Of a stretch of DNA of 64,000 nucleotides, positions 42,691 through 54,262 are shown in pieces. This DNA comes from Heloderma charlesbogerti. Its lineage: Eukaryota; Chordata; Lepidosauria; Squamata; Helodermatidae. Under the pieces are notes generated by a model. The model saw only the letters and a program-made list of their open reading frames with translations, was not told where the DNA came from and ran no database searches. The DNA lies in the NCBI GenBank assembly GCA_026122225.1, contig JANEZZ010002354.1, positions 682,001 to 746,000 of the forward strand, read 5' to 3'. A program made the position numbers and the translations under genes. The number at the start of each line of letters is the position of its first letter. Within the stretch, counting starts at the first letter, position 1.

Positions 42691-44249
42691 CATTCAGAAA
42701 CAGTTACACACAAGAGGGAATGGCTGTGGGGCTACCATGACCTGCTAGTAAGCTTCCCTAGGCATCTAGGTGGTTGCTGTTAGAAATTAAATGCTGGACT
42801 AGAGAGGTATTGGATCTGATCCAGCAAGATTAGTTGTTATGGCTAAGCTAATCTCCTGTGTGTCAAAAGGACAGTCTATAAAGGACTTCCTTTTCTTTTC
42901 TTTAAAAAAGAAAAGAAAAAAGAAAATATGGAATATTTTTTTAAAAAAATGAAGCCAACATCCTAGGAGGTGTGGCTGGCGCTTTGATTCCAAGAGGGCA
43001 GTTTAAATAATTTGCCATGAGTCATTCTATTCCAGTGAAAGGAATGTAGGCAGGGTTTGTTTTGGAATAGAAGGTTCTTGACATTTGCTATATGGCAGTC
43101 TAGTGACAGGAACTAGGGGTTCTCCAGAGCTTTGTATGTGTTCGTCACCATCATATTTTGTTTTGCTGGGAAGGTTTCCTGCGGTTTTCATGTCTGTCAG
43201 TAGCCCCGTAATTGTTGGCTAATCGTACTTGAATGTGGGGTGGGATGAGGCGAGGGGGATAATGGAATTTCTGAGAAGTTGTATATGGAATATTTTTAGC
43301 TCTGAAGAGTAGCTCTCAACAACTGGAAGTATGCTAGTGAGATGTGGCACTGTAGAAGGCTGAAGGCCTTACCTAGTTAATTATGTCTTGGATGTGAAAA
43401 CACATCATTATGTTTGATTCAGCAACTGATGCTTCATCTAAGTAAAGGCAGATGCAACACCCACAACATCAGTAAAAGCTTTTCCATTGATTTGAATGGG
43501 CATTAGGAGACAGAACAGTCATAGCATGACCAGAGACAAGCTTAAAGTATAGTAAGTAAAGGAGGTGTTAAATATGCCTTTGGCACATGAAGCACTGCTT
43601 GGGTTTTTTCTTTAAAAAACAAAATCAACTCATATCTATTAGTGTGTTGATTAACTTGTCAATTATTTTTGTTAAATCCACCAAAAGAAAGACAATACAG
43701 AAGGGCAGAGATAGCAACATTTTGAATGGCTTGGCCTCTACGCCATTGATTTTGTCAGCTGAGTTACAGTATTTAACAAGGAGGGAGGAGGGGGTGGGAA
43801 ATCCATAGAAAGCAGAATAAATGGCTCCAACACTGAAGCAAAGTGTGACTGTCAAGCTGCATACGGAATGATTCCAACAACTTGTTTTTCATGTCTAGGG
43901 CTCCATCCTGCACCTTGCTCCAGCTGGATGTGATGCCTCTTCTTTCAGATCACTGCTTAAAATGCAGCACAGCCTGTGTGATGATCAAATCATGTGCTGG
44001 GGGGAGGCGGGAGAAGGGTACCGCTGAGAAGTTTTGGGGGAGAACTTTGGTGTGCTCATGGAATTCAAGAAAGCCATGTGCAAGTCCTTCAGATGTACAT
44101 ATCCTTTGGCAAATGTTATTAGAAAGTTTGCCTGTGGTCAATGGATTGTGTGGTCCACTCTAGCTTATAGCTGGAGGCATGCAGCTGTCAGTGGCTTTCC
44201 TGGAAAATATGGTGTTTATATGTCCATCAAATAGATGCACTGTAGTGCC
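42691..44249. other. mostly non-repetitive sequence
   Basis: A purine-rich stretch lies near 42890-42935, and another CR1-like tail fragment (GGATCTGATCCAGCAAG) near 42810-42830. No exon recognised. Confidence 0.4.
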
Positions 44250-44285
<36 letters not shown>

Positions 44286-44295
44286 GAGAGAGAGA
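44250..44295. repeat. (AG)n microsatellite
   Basis: AG tract of about 46 bp with one GC interruption. Confidence 0.95.
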
Positions 44296-44896
44296 AGCCT
44301 TTGGTAAATGGTTGTTGCCATTGCTGAAGTTTTGGTAAAAGGTGTCTGTTGTCTCCTTCCTGTATCTCCAGAATGACAGTTAAGAAGAAACCATTAAACT
44401 TTCTCTTATAGTTCCTGGTTTCCAATTTTACTTGGCTGGTGAGTATAAACAGAATTTTAGGTACATCATTTTTAAGCAGGCAGATTTTCTAGCCCTCATG
44501 ATGGGCAACTTTGGAGGTATTTGGTGCAGGCTGCTGGGGGCCAAAGCTGCCCCCCACCAAATACCACTCTACAGCCAAATCACCCCCTGAAAAGTCTAGC
44601 TCCAGCAAACCTGCTGGGTAGGACAGCCCAGGAGGAGAATCATCCTGACCTGCTGTCCTTCCCGGCTAAGGCACACTCTGGACAACCCCCCAAACAGCTG
44701 TTTGGTGGGCTGGTGGGATTGTGAGTGGGATCCCTTACAAAATTACTCTCTGGCCAGCCTGCAAAACTGTTGTATGCATTCTCCTCATGGGTGGTGGCGG
44801 TGGTGTGTATGTGTGTGTGTGTGTGTGGGGGGGCAATCTGGCATTCTCCTTGAATGCCATTCATTCTTCTTGAGGTATAAGATAGTCTACCATATA
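44296..44896. other. no gene recognised
   Basis: Includes a (GT)n tract at about 44805-44828. Confidence 0.4.
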
Positions 44897-45342
44897 TAGG
44901 GATGTCCATCAATGGGTTCTTTTTTGGCTCTATGGAGTTCTACAGCAGGCACGACTCGCTTTGCACCTGCAACCCAAGCTGAGGGCTGTTCCTGGGAACT
45001 TTTCTGGCACATTTTGTTTTTGAACGGTTCTGCGGTTCACACAACTGTCTGAGCAATTGCACAAATTGCAGCCAAATTCACGCGAACTACAGCTGAATTA
45101 GAGCAAATTTGTCTGTAATTTGTGCAAATTCAGCTGTAGTTTGTGCAAATTGTTCAGAAATTTTGCATATTCCAGAACCACCACCACTCAATGCACAAAC
45201 GTCCTGGAAAATCCACAAACTGGCCCGACTTGCTGCAGATCGAGTTGGGTGCTGAAATGGGAACTGAAATGAAGTCTCGGGGGCCAAGCCTTGGAAAACA
45301 CATCGAACTCCACCCCACAGAAAGATTTCTCCAAGATCCCTA
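44897..45342 (+). mobile_element. hAT-like MITE with AATTTGTGCAAAT hairpins (446 bp)
   Basis: Starts TAGGGATGTCCATCAATGGG and ends CTCCAAGATCCCTA. The centre is an inverted repeat: AACTACAGCTGAATTAGAGC and TTCAGCTGTAGTTTGTGC. Flanks ACCATATA and GCTGTAAT do not match, so boundaries or age are uncertain. Confidence 0.5.
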
Positions 45343-45433
45343 GCTGTAATTCATGCTTTCCTTTGCCCACTCCAACGTAACTCAGGGGTCGGATTGTACT
45401 TTCTGGGCAATGTGATGTTGTCTTGGATTCCCC

Positions 45434-46290
45434 TAGGGATTTACAAAAGTCACTTACCTGTTCGCGGATTATGTTGATGGTGGGGGGGGAGGCGTTCCAT
45501 CCCTCCCCCTGGAATCCTTGCCGGCTGGCTCCATTCCACAGGGATTCTGCGGAGCTGCCGGCTGACTCTGCCAGCAGCCGGCCATCCGGCCGCTGGCTAG
45601 CAGGGACGCAAATGGCAGCGGCTGTAGCCGCCGCTGTTTGCGTCCCTGCAGTCAGCCGTGATAGGCTATGTAAATGTTTACGTAGCCTATCACGTCTGAC
45701 TTAAAAACAACAACAACAACGCACGTACGCAAATGGCGGCGGCCACGGCCGCCGCCATTTGCGTTCCTTATTTTGGCACGTCTTAGTCTACGTCAAGATT
45801 TATGTAGACTAAGACGGCGAAAATAAGGGGAACGCAAATAGCGTAGTGGACACTACGCTATTTGCGTTCCCCTTATTTTCACCGTCTTAGTCTACGTAAA
45901 TCTTGACATAGACTAAGACGTGCCAAAATAAGGAACGCTAATTTTGCGTACGTGCGTTTTTTGTGGGTTTTTTTTTTAAGTCAGACATGATAGGCTACGT
46001 AAACATTTACATAGCCTATCATGTCTTTTTTTCTTTTTCTTTTTTTAAACTGGAAATGGCAGCGGTGGCAGCCGGTCGGAAGACTGGCTGCCGCAGCCGC
46101 CGCCACCGAACCACTGCTGAACCGCCACCGGAGCCACCGCGGGAGCCACTGCCACCCGGAAGATCCACCCCAGGTAAATCTCAGCCTGAGGGGGGTGGGG
46201 GGGCAGGCCGTTCCGCCACCGATCTTGGGGGGCCAGTGCGCTGGCATTCGACCTCCCCGAGATCCGTGGTGGAATTCTCTGACATCCCTA
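45434..46290 (+). mobile_element. family A palindromic hAT-like element, copy A8 (complete, 857 bp)
   Basis: Termini TAGGGATT and CATCCCTA are flanked by a perfect 8-bp duplication GATTCCCC (45426-45433, 46291-46298). The A end has CACTTACCTG near 45451 and the B end CAGGTAAATC at 46171-46180, both outward donors. Hairpins in order: GCAGCGGCTG (45601-45648), GATAGGC (45658-45693), GGCGGCGGCC (45729-45762), then a 178-bp inverted repeat (45761-45938) containing three hairpins, and GATAGGC again (45986-46023). One of the best-preserved copies. Confidence 0.9.
45761..45938. repeat. three-hairpin inverted repeat at the centre of copy A8
   Basis: The outer arms are GCGTTCCTTATTTTGGCACG and its complement. 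Inside lie a TCTTAGTCTACGTCAAG hairpin (45779-45816), a central AAATAAGGGGAACGC hairpin (45820-45879), and a second TCTTAGTCTACG hairpin (45883-45920). The two side hairpins are inverted copies of each other, so the region could fold as a cloverleaf. Confidence 0.85.
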
Positions 46291-46298
46291 GATTCCCC

Positions 46299-46615
46299 CA
46301 TGTCTGTCAGCTGCACTGCAAGCTGTGGCAGGAGATTCCCTGCTTTCCTTACTTCCTACTGTGGGTTGAGGTCATTGTCCATGTATTTACATGGTGGGAG
46401 GAGGGATCAGAGCTTCATGGGGCCTCCCTCCTCCAATTGGCATAGAGCAGTGCCTGCATCCAATGCTGTGGTGTCAATTTTCAAAGCACACTTGTGGAGA
46501 ACTACTTTGACCCCCGTGTTTGGAATTGCTGCCCTATCCATTCCACCACTGTTAGTAGATCTAACATCAAACTTTGAATTCTGTTGGAGTCCATTCTGTG
46601 GGGAGTAGTGGGGAC
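46299..46615. other. unassigned sequence
   Basis: No recognised gene or repeat. Confidence 0.35.
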
Positions 46616-46835
46616 AGCCAGTGAGATGTAGTGGTTAGAGGGTTGACTGGGGCTGGGGAGATCTGGTGTCAAGTCCCCACTCAGCCATGAAGCTCACAGG
46701 GTAACGTTGGGCCAGTCACCAGCTCTCAGCCTAACCTACCTCACGGGGTTGTTCTGAGGATAAAATGGAGAGAAGGAGGATTTTGTATGCTGCCTTGGGT
46801 TCTTTGGAAGAAATGCAATAAATAAATAAATAGGG
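46616..46835 (+). mobile_element. tRNA-derived SINE, near full length
   Basis: Head GATGTAGTGGTTAGAGGGTT gives an A-box-like TAGTGGTTAGAG, and GGTGTCAAGTCCC a decayed B box. The body CACTCAGCCATGAAGCTCAC, CTCTCAGCCTAACCTACC and GGATAAAATGGAGAGAAGGA ends in (AAAT)n. The tRNA-like head is not a functional tRNA gene because it lacks foldable acceptor and anticodon stems in order. Confidence 0.8.
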
Positions 46836-47640
46836 AACGATTTTAAAGGGCAGCCAATGGATGAAACTAACATTGTTTCTCCATCTGCTGCTTCTTGTGG
46901 CTTGCAGAAAACAAAGCCTGCTACAAATGCAGGGATGTGATCTGTATGACTGTCATAGTCAACTACGACTGCTTCGTACTCCATCCTTTTCTGACTTTCC
47001 TACCAGATGCATGGAAATCATTGCCTAAACCCTTTCACTCATTGCTTCCAAAAAGGAAAAGATGGAGCAGGCAATAAGAAGAGCCATCTCACAAACCCAC
47101 AGCCAGTGCTGCAGCTGGTCCCCGATCATGCTGTGCCTTTTCTTCTTTTCCCGTAGCCAGCCTCAAAGAGGTTGGATCTGGCCTGAATCAGCCTCCTGGT
47201 GGTTGGATCTGGCCTGAATCAGCCTCCTGCTGGTAAGCCTGCCTCAAAGCAGTTGGATCCTGGCTATATCCTCGATTAACCTCCTTTTGAGAAATGCAAC
47301 CTAGCTCGTCAGCGACAACCAGTTTTTCAGACTCCTGTTTGGCCTTGTTACACGGGGAATATGGCTGTCACTGCTGCTGGAGGTGCTTGACAAACTTATC
47401 TTTTTTCCATTCACTCCATTCCTTGGTGAAATGGTGTATCCTAACTTTTTAAACAAAGAGTCCAATGGGGGGGGGGCAGGATGGCTTTATTTGGAAGGAT
47501 CCACTTGCCAGCCCTATCTGTGAGCGAGCTATTGTTCTGCCTTCCCCTGGATGTTTGCTGTACTTTTCATGACATCATGCACCCAGATCCATCCAATAGC
47601 TAGGTGACCTACCCATACACCCTCAGTAACCTGCTACAAT
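46836..47640. other. no gene recognised
   Basis: A direct duplication of GGTTGGATCTGGCCTGAATC followed by AGCCTCCTG lies at about 47170-47230. Confidence 0.4.
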
Positions 47641-47790
47641 TAAGGATGGGAGGGAAATTCATTCAATTTGCATTTTAATGCAAACTTACCTAATTTCACA
47701 CTTTTGCCCCAGTATGTGAACTGAAACTCAGTTATCCTTCAAAGTTCGCACTTAAAATTTTGCAATGGAGCTCACCAGTCAAAAAACGTA
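47641..47790 (+). mobile_element. TAGAGATG-type AT-rich MITE, left part
   Basis: TAAGGATGGGAGGGAAATTC, TAATTTCACACTTTTGCCCC and GAACTGAAACTCAGTTATCC match the left half of 53584-54022. No right end. Confidence 0.55.
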
Positions 47791-47796
47791 TACCCC

Positions 47797-47900
47797 TATT
47801 TATTTATTTATTTATTTATTTATTACATTTATATCCCACCTTTCCTCCAAGGAATGCAAGGCAGTGTCCATGATCCTCCTCCTGGAGAAAAGAATGTTTG
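47797..47900 (-). mobile_element. SINE 3' fragment with (TTTA)n, minus strand
   Basis: (TTTA)n is followed by TTTATATCCCACCTTTCCTC and GGAATGCAAGGCAGTG. It is the reverse of the SINE body at 46750-46835. Confidence 0.6.
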
Positions 47901-47958
47901 AAAGTGTATTATATTAGGAAGCTTCTAGCAAAGAAAAGTGTCCGTTAGGCAAAAACAC

Positions 47959-48205
47959 TAGGGCTGTGCACCGCTTTGGCCTGAGACCCGAAACCCGAGT
48001 TGAAGCGGGCTGCTTTGGGTCACTTTGTGCCCCTTCTGAGGTGAAGTGGAGGGGGCACGAAGTGACCCGGAGTGGGTCGGTGGCTCTCCAAAGGACTCGG
48101 TGTGCTTCGACACCCCTGTCTCAACCCCACCAGGTCCTTCCTTAGTCACCGCCACCTCCTCCACCACCACCACTGTCCTTGCCGTCCTCACTGCCACCGC
48201 CACCT
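47959..48205 (+). mobile_element. TAGGGCTGTGCA-family MITE, left part
   Basis: Starts TAGGGCTGTGCACCGCTTTG and continues with CTGAGACCCGAAACCCGAG and TGGGTCACTTTGTGCCCC. The same phrases occur, inverted, near the right end of the element at 17045-17885. It passes without a right terminus into the next fragment. Confidence 0.6.
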
Positions 48206-48450
48206 CCTAATTTACCTTACTACTTAACATTTAGTGTATTGATCCCCATTCCATTCAACGTTTCCTCAGCAGAAGCTTTTGTATTTTTCTACAAATTTAT
48301 ATGCGTAAATTTCAGGAAAGTAAAGAAGTCATCCCAAAGGCCATGGACCCTGCACGGCCTGAGGGAGTTGCTCCACAGTGGATTCCGCAGGTCACATTCT
48401 TAGAAACCCAAGCTCATTTTAGTCCATCTCAAATTTCTCCAGCATCCCTA
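48206..48450 (+). mobile_element. MITE right part, same family as 55221-55631
   Basis: TAACATTTAGTGTATTGATC, ATTCCATTCAACGTTTCCTC, GTGGATTCCGCAGGTCACAT and TTTCTCCAGCATCCCTA match the right half of 55221-55631 in order. The left terminus is missing. Fusion to the preceding fragment suggests a deletion or rearrangement. Confidence 0.65.
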
Positions 48451-49019
48451 CTGCAGGCTGTTCCTTTAAATCCTCAGTTTTGCAACACACATTAATTAAT
48501 ACTCAGTAACAAGCACAACACTGTACAGTAGTGTAGCTGGGGGCAAACATGGAAGGTATAAAAGTTTGGTCCCAGGTGTGTTCATTACATTACTATCTCA
48601 ACCTGTGTTAATTACCATGCATTTAGTACTAAGGGCCCACATAAAGATGCTATCATTCGCAGTTATACATGTGACATACTGCTGTCTAATGATCGTCTGT
48701 TTGCATGAAGCTATTTTCACGAGGATTCTACCATGCTTCAGTTGAGCTGAGGGATAGGGAATCTGTGATAATGGCTGTACAAAAAAAGCAGTTCTTGTGA
48801 CAGAGGCATTTATCATGCTCCATTATCTGAGTGTGTGCACTGACTCTAAGTAAACAAAAGTTAGGGATAGACATTTAAGGAGAGTTTTTGCTCGCTCTTC
48901 TCCCTTTCCTCTGCCATTAATTGTTTGTGGGTCCCACCTTATCATGTTTCTCATCCTGTCTTCTGAATAATTGACATGCCCAAGGCAAGTGGAAAGGTGT
49001 GTGTGGGGGGGGGTGTCTT
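48451..49019. other. no gene recognised
   Basis: AT-rich, non-repetitive in appearance. Confidence 0.35.
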
Positions 49020-50990
49020 GCTACCAGGGGCTAGTCTTGACAATGGGAAAGCTTTTTTGTCTGACCACGAACTAGATAATGGATGTTTCATTGCATGGAG
49101 CAAAGTATAAAAGGAACATGGCTGTTGGAGTCTACTACTGGCCACCCAATCAAGGAGAAGCCGAGGATGAAACTTTCGAAAAGCAAATAGCCAGTGTTTC
49201 AAGGAAGCATGATGAGGTAGTAATGGGAGACTTCAGTTCCCCCGATATTTGTTGGGAGAAAATTCTGCAAAACATGGCCCCTACAAGAAATTCCAGACTT
49301 GTGTTGCGGATAACTTCCTCCTACAGAAAGTACAGGAAGGAACTAGAGGATCAGCTATCCTTGACTGGATCCTAATCAACAGAGATGACTTAGTGGATAA
49401 AGTAGCAGTTATGGGAACTCTAGGGGAAAGCAGCCATGTTATACTTGAGTTCTTGGTTCTAAGGGAAGCAAAAGCCGAGTGTAGCCAAACACGTACCCTG
49501 GATTTTAGGAAAGCCAATTTTAATAAACTCAGAACAATTATAAGTAAGATCCCATGGCAAGCGACTCTAATGAGAAAAGGAGTCCAAGATGGGTGGGAGT
49601 TTTTAAAAAAGGAAATTCTCAAGGCACAATTACAAACAATTCCAACAAGAAAAAAAAGGTGGACGACAACAGAAGAAGTCATTGTGGTTTCACAAAAAGC
49701 TTAGAGATGACCTGAAAACAAAAAAGCACACATATAGGAAGTGGAAGGAAGGACAAGGAACAAAGGAAGAGTACAGGCAGGTAGCACAGAATTGCAGGGA
49801 TGTCATCAGGAAGGCTAAAGCTGAGAATGAGCTGAGGTTAGCGAGGGATGGTAAAAGCAACAAAAAGGCTTTCTTCAGATACGTGCATAGTAAAAGACAG
49901 AGGAAGGAAATGGTGGTTCAACTATTAAATAAGGATGGCAAAATGATAACAGATGACAAAGAAAAGGCAGAGGTGGTCAATTCCTACTTTGGCTCAGTCT
50001 TCTTCCAAAAGAGCGTCTATGGCCCCCCTGGCAAAGGCAAAGTACAGGCTGAGCGGGCAGGATTGCAGCTTGAGATTGATAGGCATATGGTCAAGGAACA
50101 CCTAATTACTTTGAATGAGTTCAAATCTCCAGGGCCAGATGAACTGCATCCTACAGTAATAAAGGAATGGGCAGGAGAACTCTCAGAACCACTGTCTATT
50201 CTCTTTGAGAAATCATGGAGGATGGGGGAAGTGCCAGATGACTGGAAGAGGGCTAATGTTGTCCCTATCTTCATAAAGGGTAAAAAGGGGGAACCTGGGA
50301 ACTACAGACGGGTCAGTCTGACATCAATCCTTTGGAAAATTCTGGAGCAGATGATAAAGCAATTCATCCGCAAGCACCTTGAAAACAATGCAGTGATTAC
50401 TCAAAGCCAACATGGATTTGTCAAGAACAAATCCTGCCAGACAACTCTGATCTCATTTTTGGATCAGGTAACCTCCCTTGTGGACTGCAGGAATGCTGTG
50501 GACATCATATACCTCAACTTCAGCAAAGCTTTCGACAAAGTGCCACATGATATCCTGATGAACAAACTAGCTCGAAGTGGGCTAGATGGAACAATGATCC
50601 AGTGGATCCACAGTTGGCTACAGAATCAGACTCAAAGCGTGCTTATCAATGGGACCTTCTTCAACTGGGGGGAGGTAACAAGCGGGGTACTGCAGGGCTC
50701 AGTCCTGGGCCCAGTGTTCTTCAACATTTTTATTAATGACTTGGAGGAGGAGGTGCAGGGAATGCTGATCAAATTTGCAGATGACACAAAATTGGGCGGG
50801 ACAGCTAAGCTAATTGAAGACAGAAACAAAATTCAAAGTGATCTTGATAAATTGGAGCACTAGGCAGAAAACAACACAATGACATTGAATAGGGATAAAT
50901 GCCAAATTCTGCAACTTGGAAAAAGCAACCAAATGCACAGTTACAAGATGATTGGGGACCCAGTGCCTACTCTCAAGCAAAAATGGGGTG
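49020..50990 (+). mobile_element. CR1-clade LINE: endonuclease part and reverse transcriptase
   Basis: A CR1 ORF2 is spread over three frames. 49120-49250 gives GVYYWPPNQGEAE and VVMGDFSSPDICW (endonuclease). 49270-49700 gives the end of the endonuclease and the linker (ILDWILINRDDLVDKV). 49682-50863 is a 393-codon RT frame. In the RT I see LNFSKAFDKVPHDILMNKLA, TSGVLQGSVLGPVFFNIFIN and the catalytic LIKFADDTKLGG. Frameshifts near 49250 and 49690 and an early stop at 50863 inactivate it. The usual CR1 3' end is lost after about 50990. Confidence 0.9.
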
Positions 50991-51504
50991 GGGGATATGT
51001 AGCTGCTTTCTTCATCTGTAACGTAATGTCAGATTTGGCCCTGAGTATTCAAGCCAATGAGATAATAACTGACAAGTGCTGGGCTTTTGTTTTGCAATGT
51101 TATAAAATTAATGGTGATCTTCAGAATATTTAATTAAATTAAATCATTTAAAAGGTATTTTGTTACCTGTATTTTGGTTCTACCTATTCTGCATGTATCC
51201 CCACTCCCTGCTCCTTGTCACCACAATATTTTTGGATTGGAGTCTTCTTTCTGCCCTGATGGAGGGTGTTCACCTCTTGTGTTACCTCAGCTGTTTTCCA
51301 CACTACTAAGTAATTCCCCACATTGACATAATGGTGCTTTCCGTTCTCAAGTGGCCAGGAGTTAATCTGAACCAGCACTCAATCCCAGAACTAGTGCTTA
51401 TTCTTGGGACATTTGAAATGAGAGAAGGCTGCTGAACATTTTCACCCCCCTCATTATTGAGTCACTAGCATCATCTGCGCATATCTGGGAAGAGTGGCCA
51501 ATGT
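50991..51504. other. unassigned sequence
   Basis: No recognised gene or repeat. Confidence 0.35.
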
Positions 51505-51705
51505 GAGCGTCCACCACACATTAAAAACGTGGTTGTTCAGGCAGGCATTTGAGGTGGGTTAGGGTATTTTTAGAAATATGATGTTTTTAATGTAGAATTT
51601 TGTTATTTTAAACTGTTCTATTGTTGTGAATTGCCCAGAGTGGCTGAGTGACCAGCCAGATGAGCGATTAATAAATTTAATAAATAAAAATAAAATAAAA
51701 TTTCA
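51505..51705 (+). mobile_element. LINE-2 3' end
   Basis: Translation near 51520-51560 gives the end KTWLFRQAFEVG-like, followed by GAATTGCCCAGAGTGGCTGA and an (AAAAT)n tail. It matches the 3' end of the minus-strand copy at 35420-37145. Confidence 0.75.
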
Positions 51706-51854
51706 CATCAAAGGATTCAAGGCAGACTTGATGCCCAGCATGTTGAATCCAGAACACATTAGTCAAGTGTCAGTCCCATTGTAATCATGACTAATGTCCC
51801 ATTGATTTCAATGGGACTGGTGTATGACAAACCCAGTGTTCCTGTCATAGAAAT

Positions 51855-52052
51855 AAGGAACATAGGCAGCTGCCTTATGCTGAGTCAGACCATTGGTCCA
51901 TCTAGTTCAGTATTGTTGCCTTCACTGATTGACAGTGTCTCTCTACAGTCTTTGAGAGGGGCTTATCCCAGTCATACCTGGAGATGCCTGGGATTGAATC
52001 TGGAACCTTTTACATTTCAAGGATGTGCTCTACCACTGAGCTAGAGCACTTC
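51855..52052 (-). mobile_element. tRNA-derived SINE, minus strand, second copy
   Basis: The minus strand head has GCTCTAGCTCAGTGGTAGAG (clear A-box-like TAGCTCAGTGGTAGAG) and GGTTCCAGATTCAATCCC (B-box region). It ends GATGGACCAATGGTCTGACT. It is the same family as 14539-14746 with a better preserved head. Confidence 0.75.
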
Positions 52053-52116
52053 TCCTGACAACTCTACCCCAAATTGACTACTGCTTGTAGAGAAGAAGTA
52101 GGCAGAAAGCAGATCT

Positions 52117-52222
52117 CCAGATGTCTTGGACTTCAACTCCCAGCATTTCTGGCCATTGGTCATACTGGCAGGGGCTTCTGGGAGTTGGAGTCCAAAATAT
52201 CTTGAGATCTACCACCTGCCCA
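52117..52222. repeat. short palindromic MITE (CCAGATGTTGTTGGACTATA family), copy 3
   Basis: TCTCCAGATGTCTTGGACTT and CAACTCCCAGCATTTCTGGC pair with TTCTGGGAGTTGGAGTCCAA and AATATCTTGAGAT. Confidence 0.7.
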
Positions 52223-53086
52223 CCTCTGTTGTAGAGGCCTTGGCAGAAACTAAGCACGAATACATCCAAGATATCCAAGATATGGATGGATTTGTTTGGA
52301 TCTACACTGTGTCCTGTGACATAGATTTCTGTCCCTTCAGTTTCAGGCTTGGATAATGCAATGACTTTGGTTGTAACATTTCTATCCTGAGCTCACCAGT
52401 CTGTAGTTTCAACCTGGAAATGGGAAGACTTGAGTGGAAGTTGTCACGCGGTCACCTTGGGGATACCAGTTTTGCATAATCTCCAAGCACAACCTGTCTT
52501 CTCATGACCCCGAAGTCCAAATGATAGCTTGAGATGAGTACATAGGACACCTGCCAAAATTCCAAAGCAAATAATGTACACAGCTTTTTGCCTAAGCAAG
52601 GAGAACCTGATTCCCGCATTGCCATGTTGCTTGTTTAGCCACTTACACCTGTGGTATGGAGAAAGGCGGGCACCCCCCCTCCCGCAGTTTGTCTAGGACA
52701 TCTGGGGCAGAAGTATGAATCTGGGAGCAGACTGAGGTCATATAATCAGTTTCATTGGATCAAGAATGGTAGGATATCACCAGATTCTGATGAAAACATG
52801 TGAAAAGTCACCAGGGCTTCAGAATGCTGAGGCCACAAGAGATATTAAATAGGTATTTGAAAGCTCCGTATCTGCACAGTGATGTCACACGAATGATCAT
52901 GCATGGACAAAACTGCATTCTTCAAGACGGTTCCCATGATTAGCTGCCAGCTCACATCCATAAATAGCCGCTTACATACACCTGCTCAACTCATGTGACC
53001 AGTGTAATGTTGGAGCTGTGAACTCATAGAAGACTGCAGTTTCCTGTGAACCAGAAAACTTGTGAAATGAAAGAAACGTTTTAATC
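52223..53086. other. no gene recognised
   Basis: Non-repetitive in appearance; frames are short. Confidence 0.35.
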
Positions 53087-53575
53087 TAGGAATGGACAAA
53101 TTTGTTACTTTTGGTTTGTTGTTTTTCCAATCTCAAGTTTGTTCTTCCCCATTTTAGCATGAGTTTTCAATTCTTTTAAAAGTCCACACAAAAATGTTTA
53201 TGTATTTTCTTGTGCATTTCTCTTAATATATACTTCTTCCTATACAATTTTGTCTAATATATGCATTGTGCAAGCAATTTTCTCTAATTTAATGCATTTC
53301 TTATACATTATTTTCACCATTATATTGCATTTTGGCATCTATTTTCCCCTAATAAATGTATTTTATCAGTTTTAAATGTATTCTATCAGTTTTGCTGTGC
53401 ATTTTTTAGTTTTGTTTTGGGCATATTTGGAATTGCTGTATTTTACTGTGTTTATGGTTAAATTGCCTCTGACACTTATTAAATGGAGGGGGTGATTCAG
53501 AAATAAATAAATAATATTTTTTGGTTGGAGAGTTGCATTACAAAATTTGGAGAAATCTGAATACTGGATAACTGT
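53087..53575. repeat. AT-rich repeat with (TGCATTTT)-like units
   Basis: It begins TAGGAATGGACAAATTTG. Recurring ATGCATTT/TGTATTTT words follow (GTGCATTTCTCTTAATATA, GTGCATTTTTTAGTTTTG). Probably a further MITE of the TAGAGATG/TAGGGATG type without an identified right end. Confidence 0.4.
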
Positions 53576-53583
53576 GATTTAGT

Positions 53584-54022
53584 TAGAGATGGGACAGAAA
53601 TTTCTTTGTACCTGATTTCACACTTTTAACCAATACGTGAATTAAAAACTCAGTTATCCTTAGAAATTGATACTTCTCCAAATTTTACAGTGGAGTTCCC
53701 CAATTTTAAAAAAAAGTGTTCAAAATATATACATTCAGGGAAAGTGCACACAAAATTGTGTATGTTTATAAAATAAAAATTCATAACGGAATTATAATTA
53801 CAAAAAAAAATACAAAAATGGGTATATTTGGCAAAGTTGTATGCCAGAAATGCACACAAAAATGCATCTGAATGTTCATGCAAACTAAAAAGAAAATCCT
53901 CAAAGTTCAGCATAGGCTGCACTTAAGGTTGGAAACATTCTGAAAGTCTGGATGAACCAAACTTAATATTGGCAAATGAAAAATTGAGAGAAAACCTAAA
54001 TTGATGGATTCAGCCATCTCTA
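53584..54022 (+). mobile_element. TAGAGATG-type AT-rich MITE (439 bp)
   Basis: Ends TAGAGATGGGACAGAAATTTC and GATTCAGCCATCTCTA. Flanks GATTTAGT (53576-53583) and GTTTTAGC (54023-54030) match at 6 of 8 positions. Related fragments are at 6033 and 47641. Confidence 0.6.
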
Positions 54023-54169
54023 GTTTTAGCTCACATATTGGTTCAAAGAAGTGCAAATTAGATAGGTTCACATTCAAATGTGAACCAAATGAATTTCTCT
54101 CTGATCTCTGTTTCATTCTTCCACAGCATCTACCACTTGCATCCATTATTTCCACAAGACTCTGCTCGG

Positions 54170-54262
54170 ACCTGGATTCCTGCATTGAGCAGGAGGCTGG
54201 ACTTGATGGTCTTATAGGCCCCTTCCAACCCTACTATTCTATGATTCTGTGACTCTATGATT
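54170..54262 (+). mobile_element. CR1 LINE 3' end, very short
   Basis: GGCTGGACTTGATGGTCTTA, GGCCCCTTCCAACC and the octamer array ATTCTATGATTCTGTGACTC. Only about 90 bp remain. Confidence 0.8.

Noticed and set aside
44889..45350. 8-bp target duplication for the MITE at 44897-45342
   Set aside because: Flanks ACCATATA and GCTGTAAT differ at most positions.
46616..46690. tRNA gene
   Set aside because: Only A- and B-box-like motifs of a SINE head are present. It is followed by a SINE body and (AAAT)n tail, with no complete cloverleaf seen.
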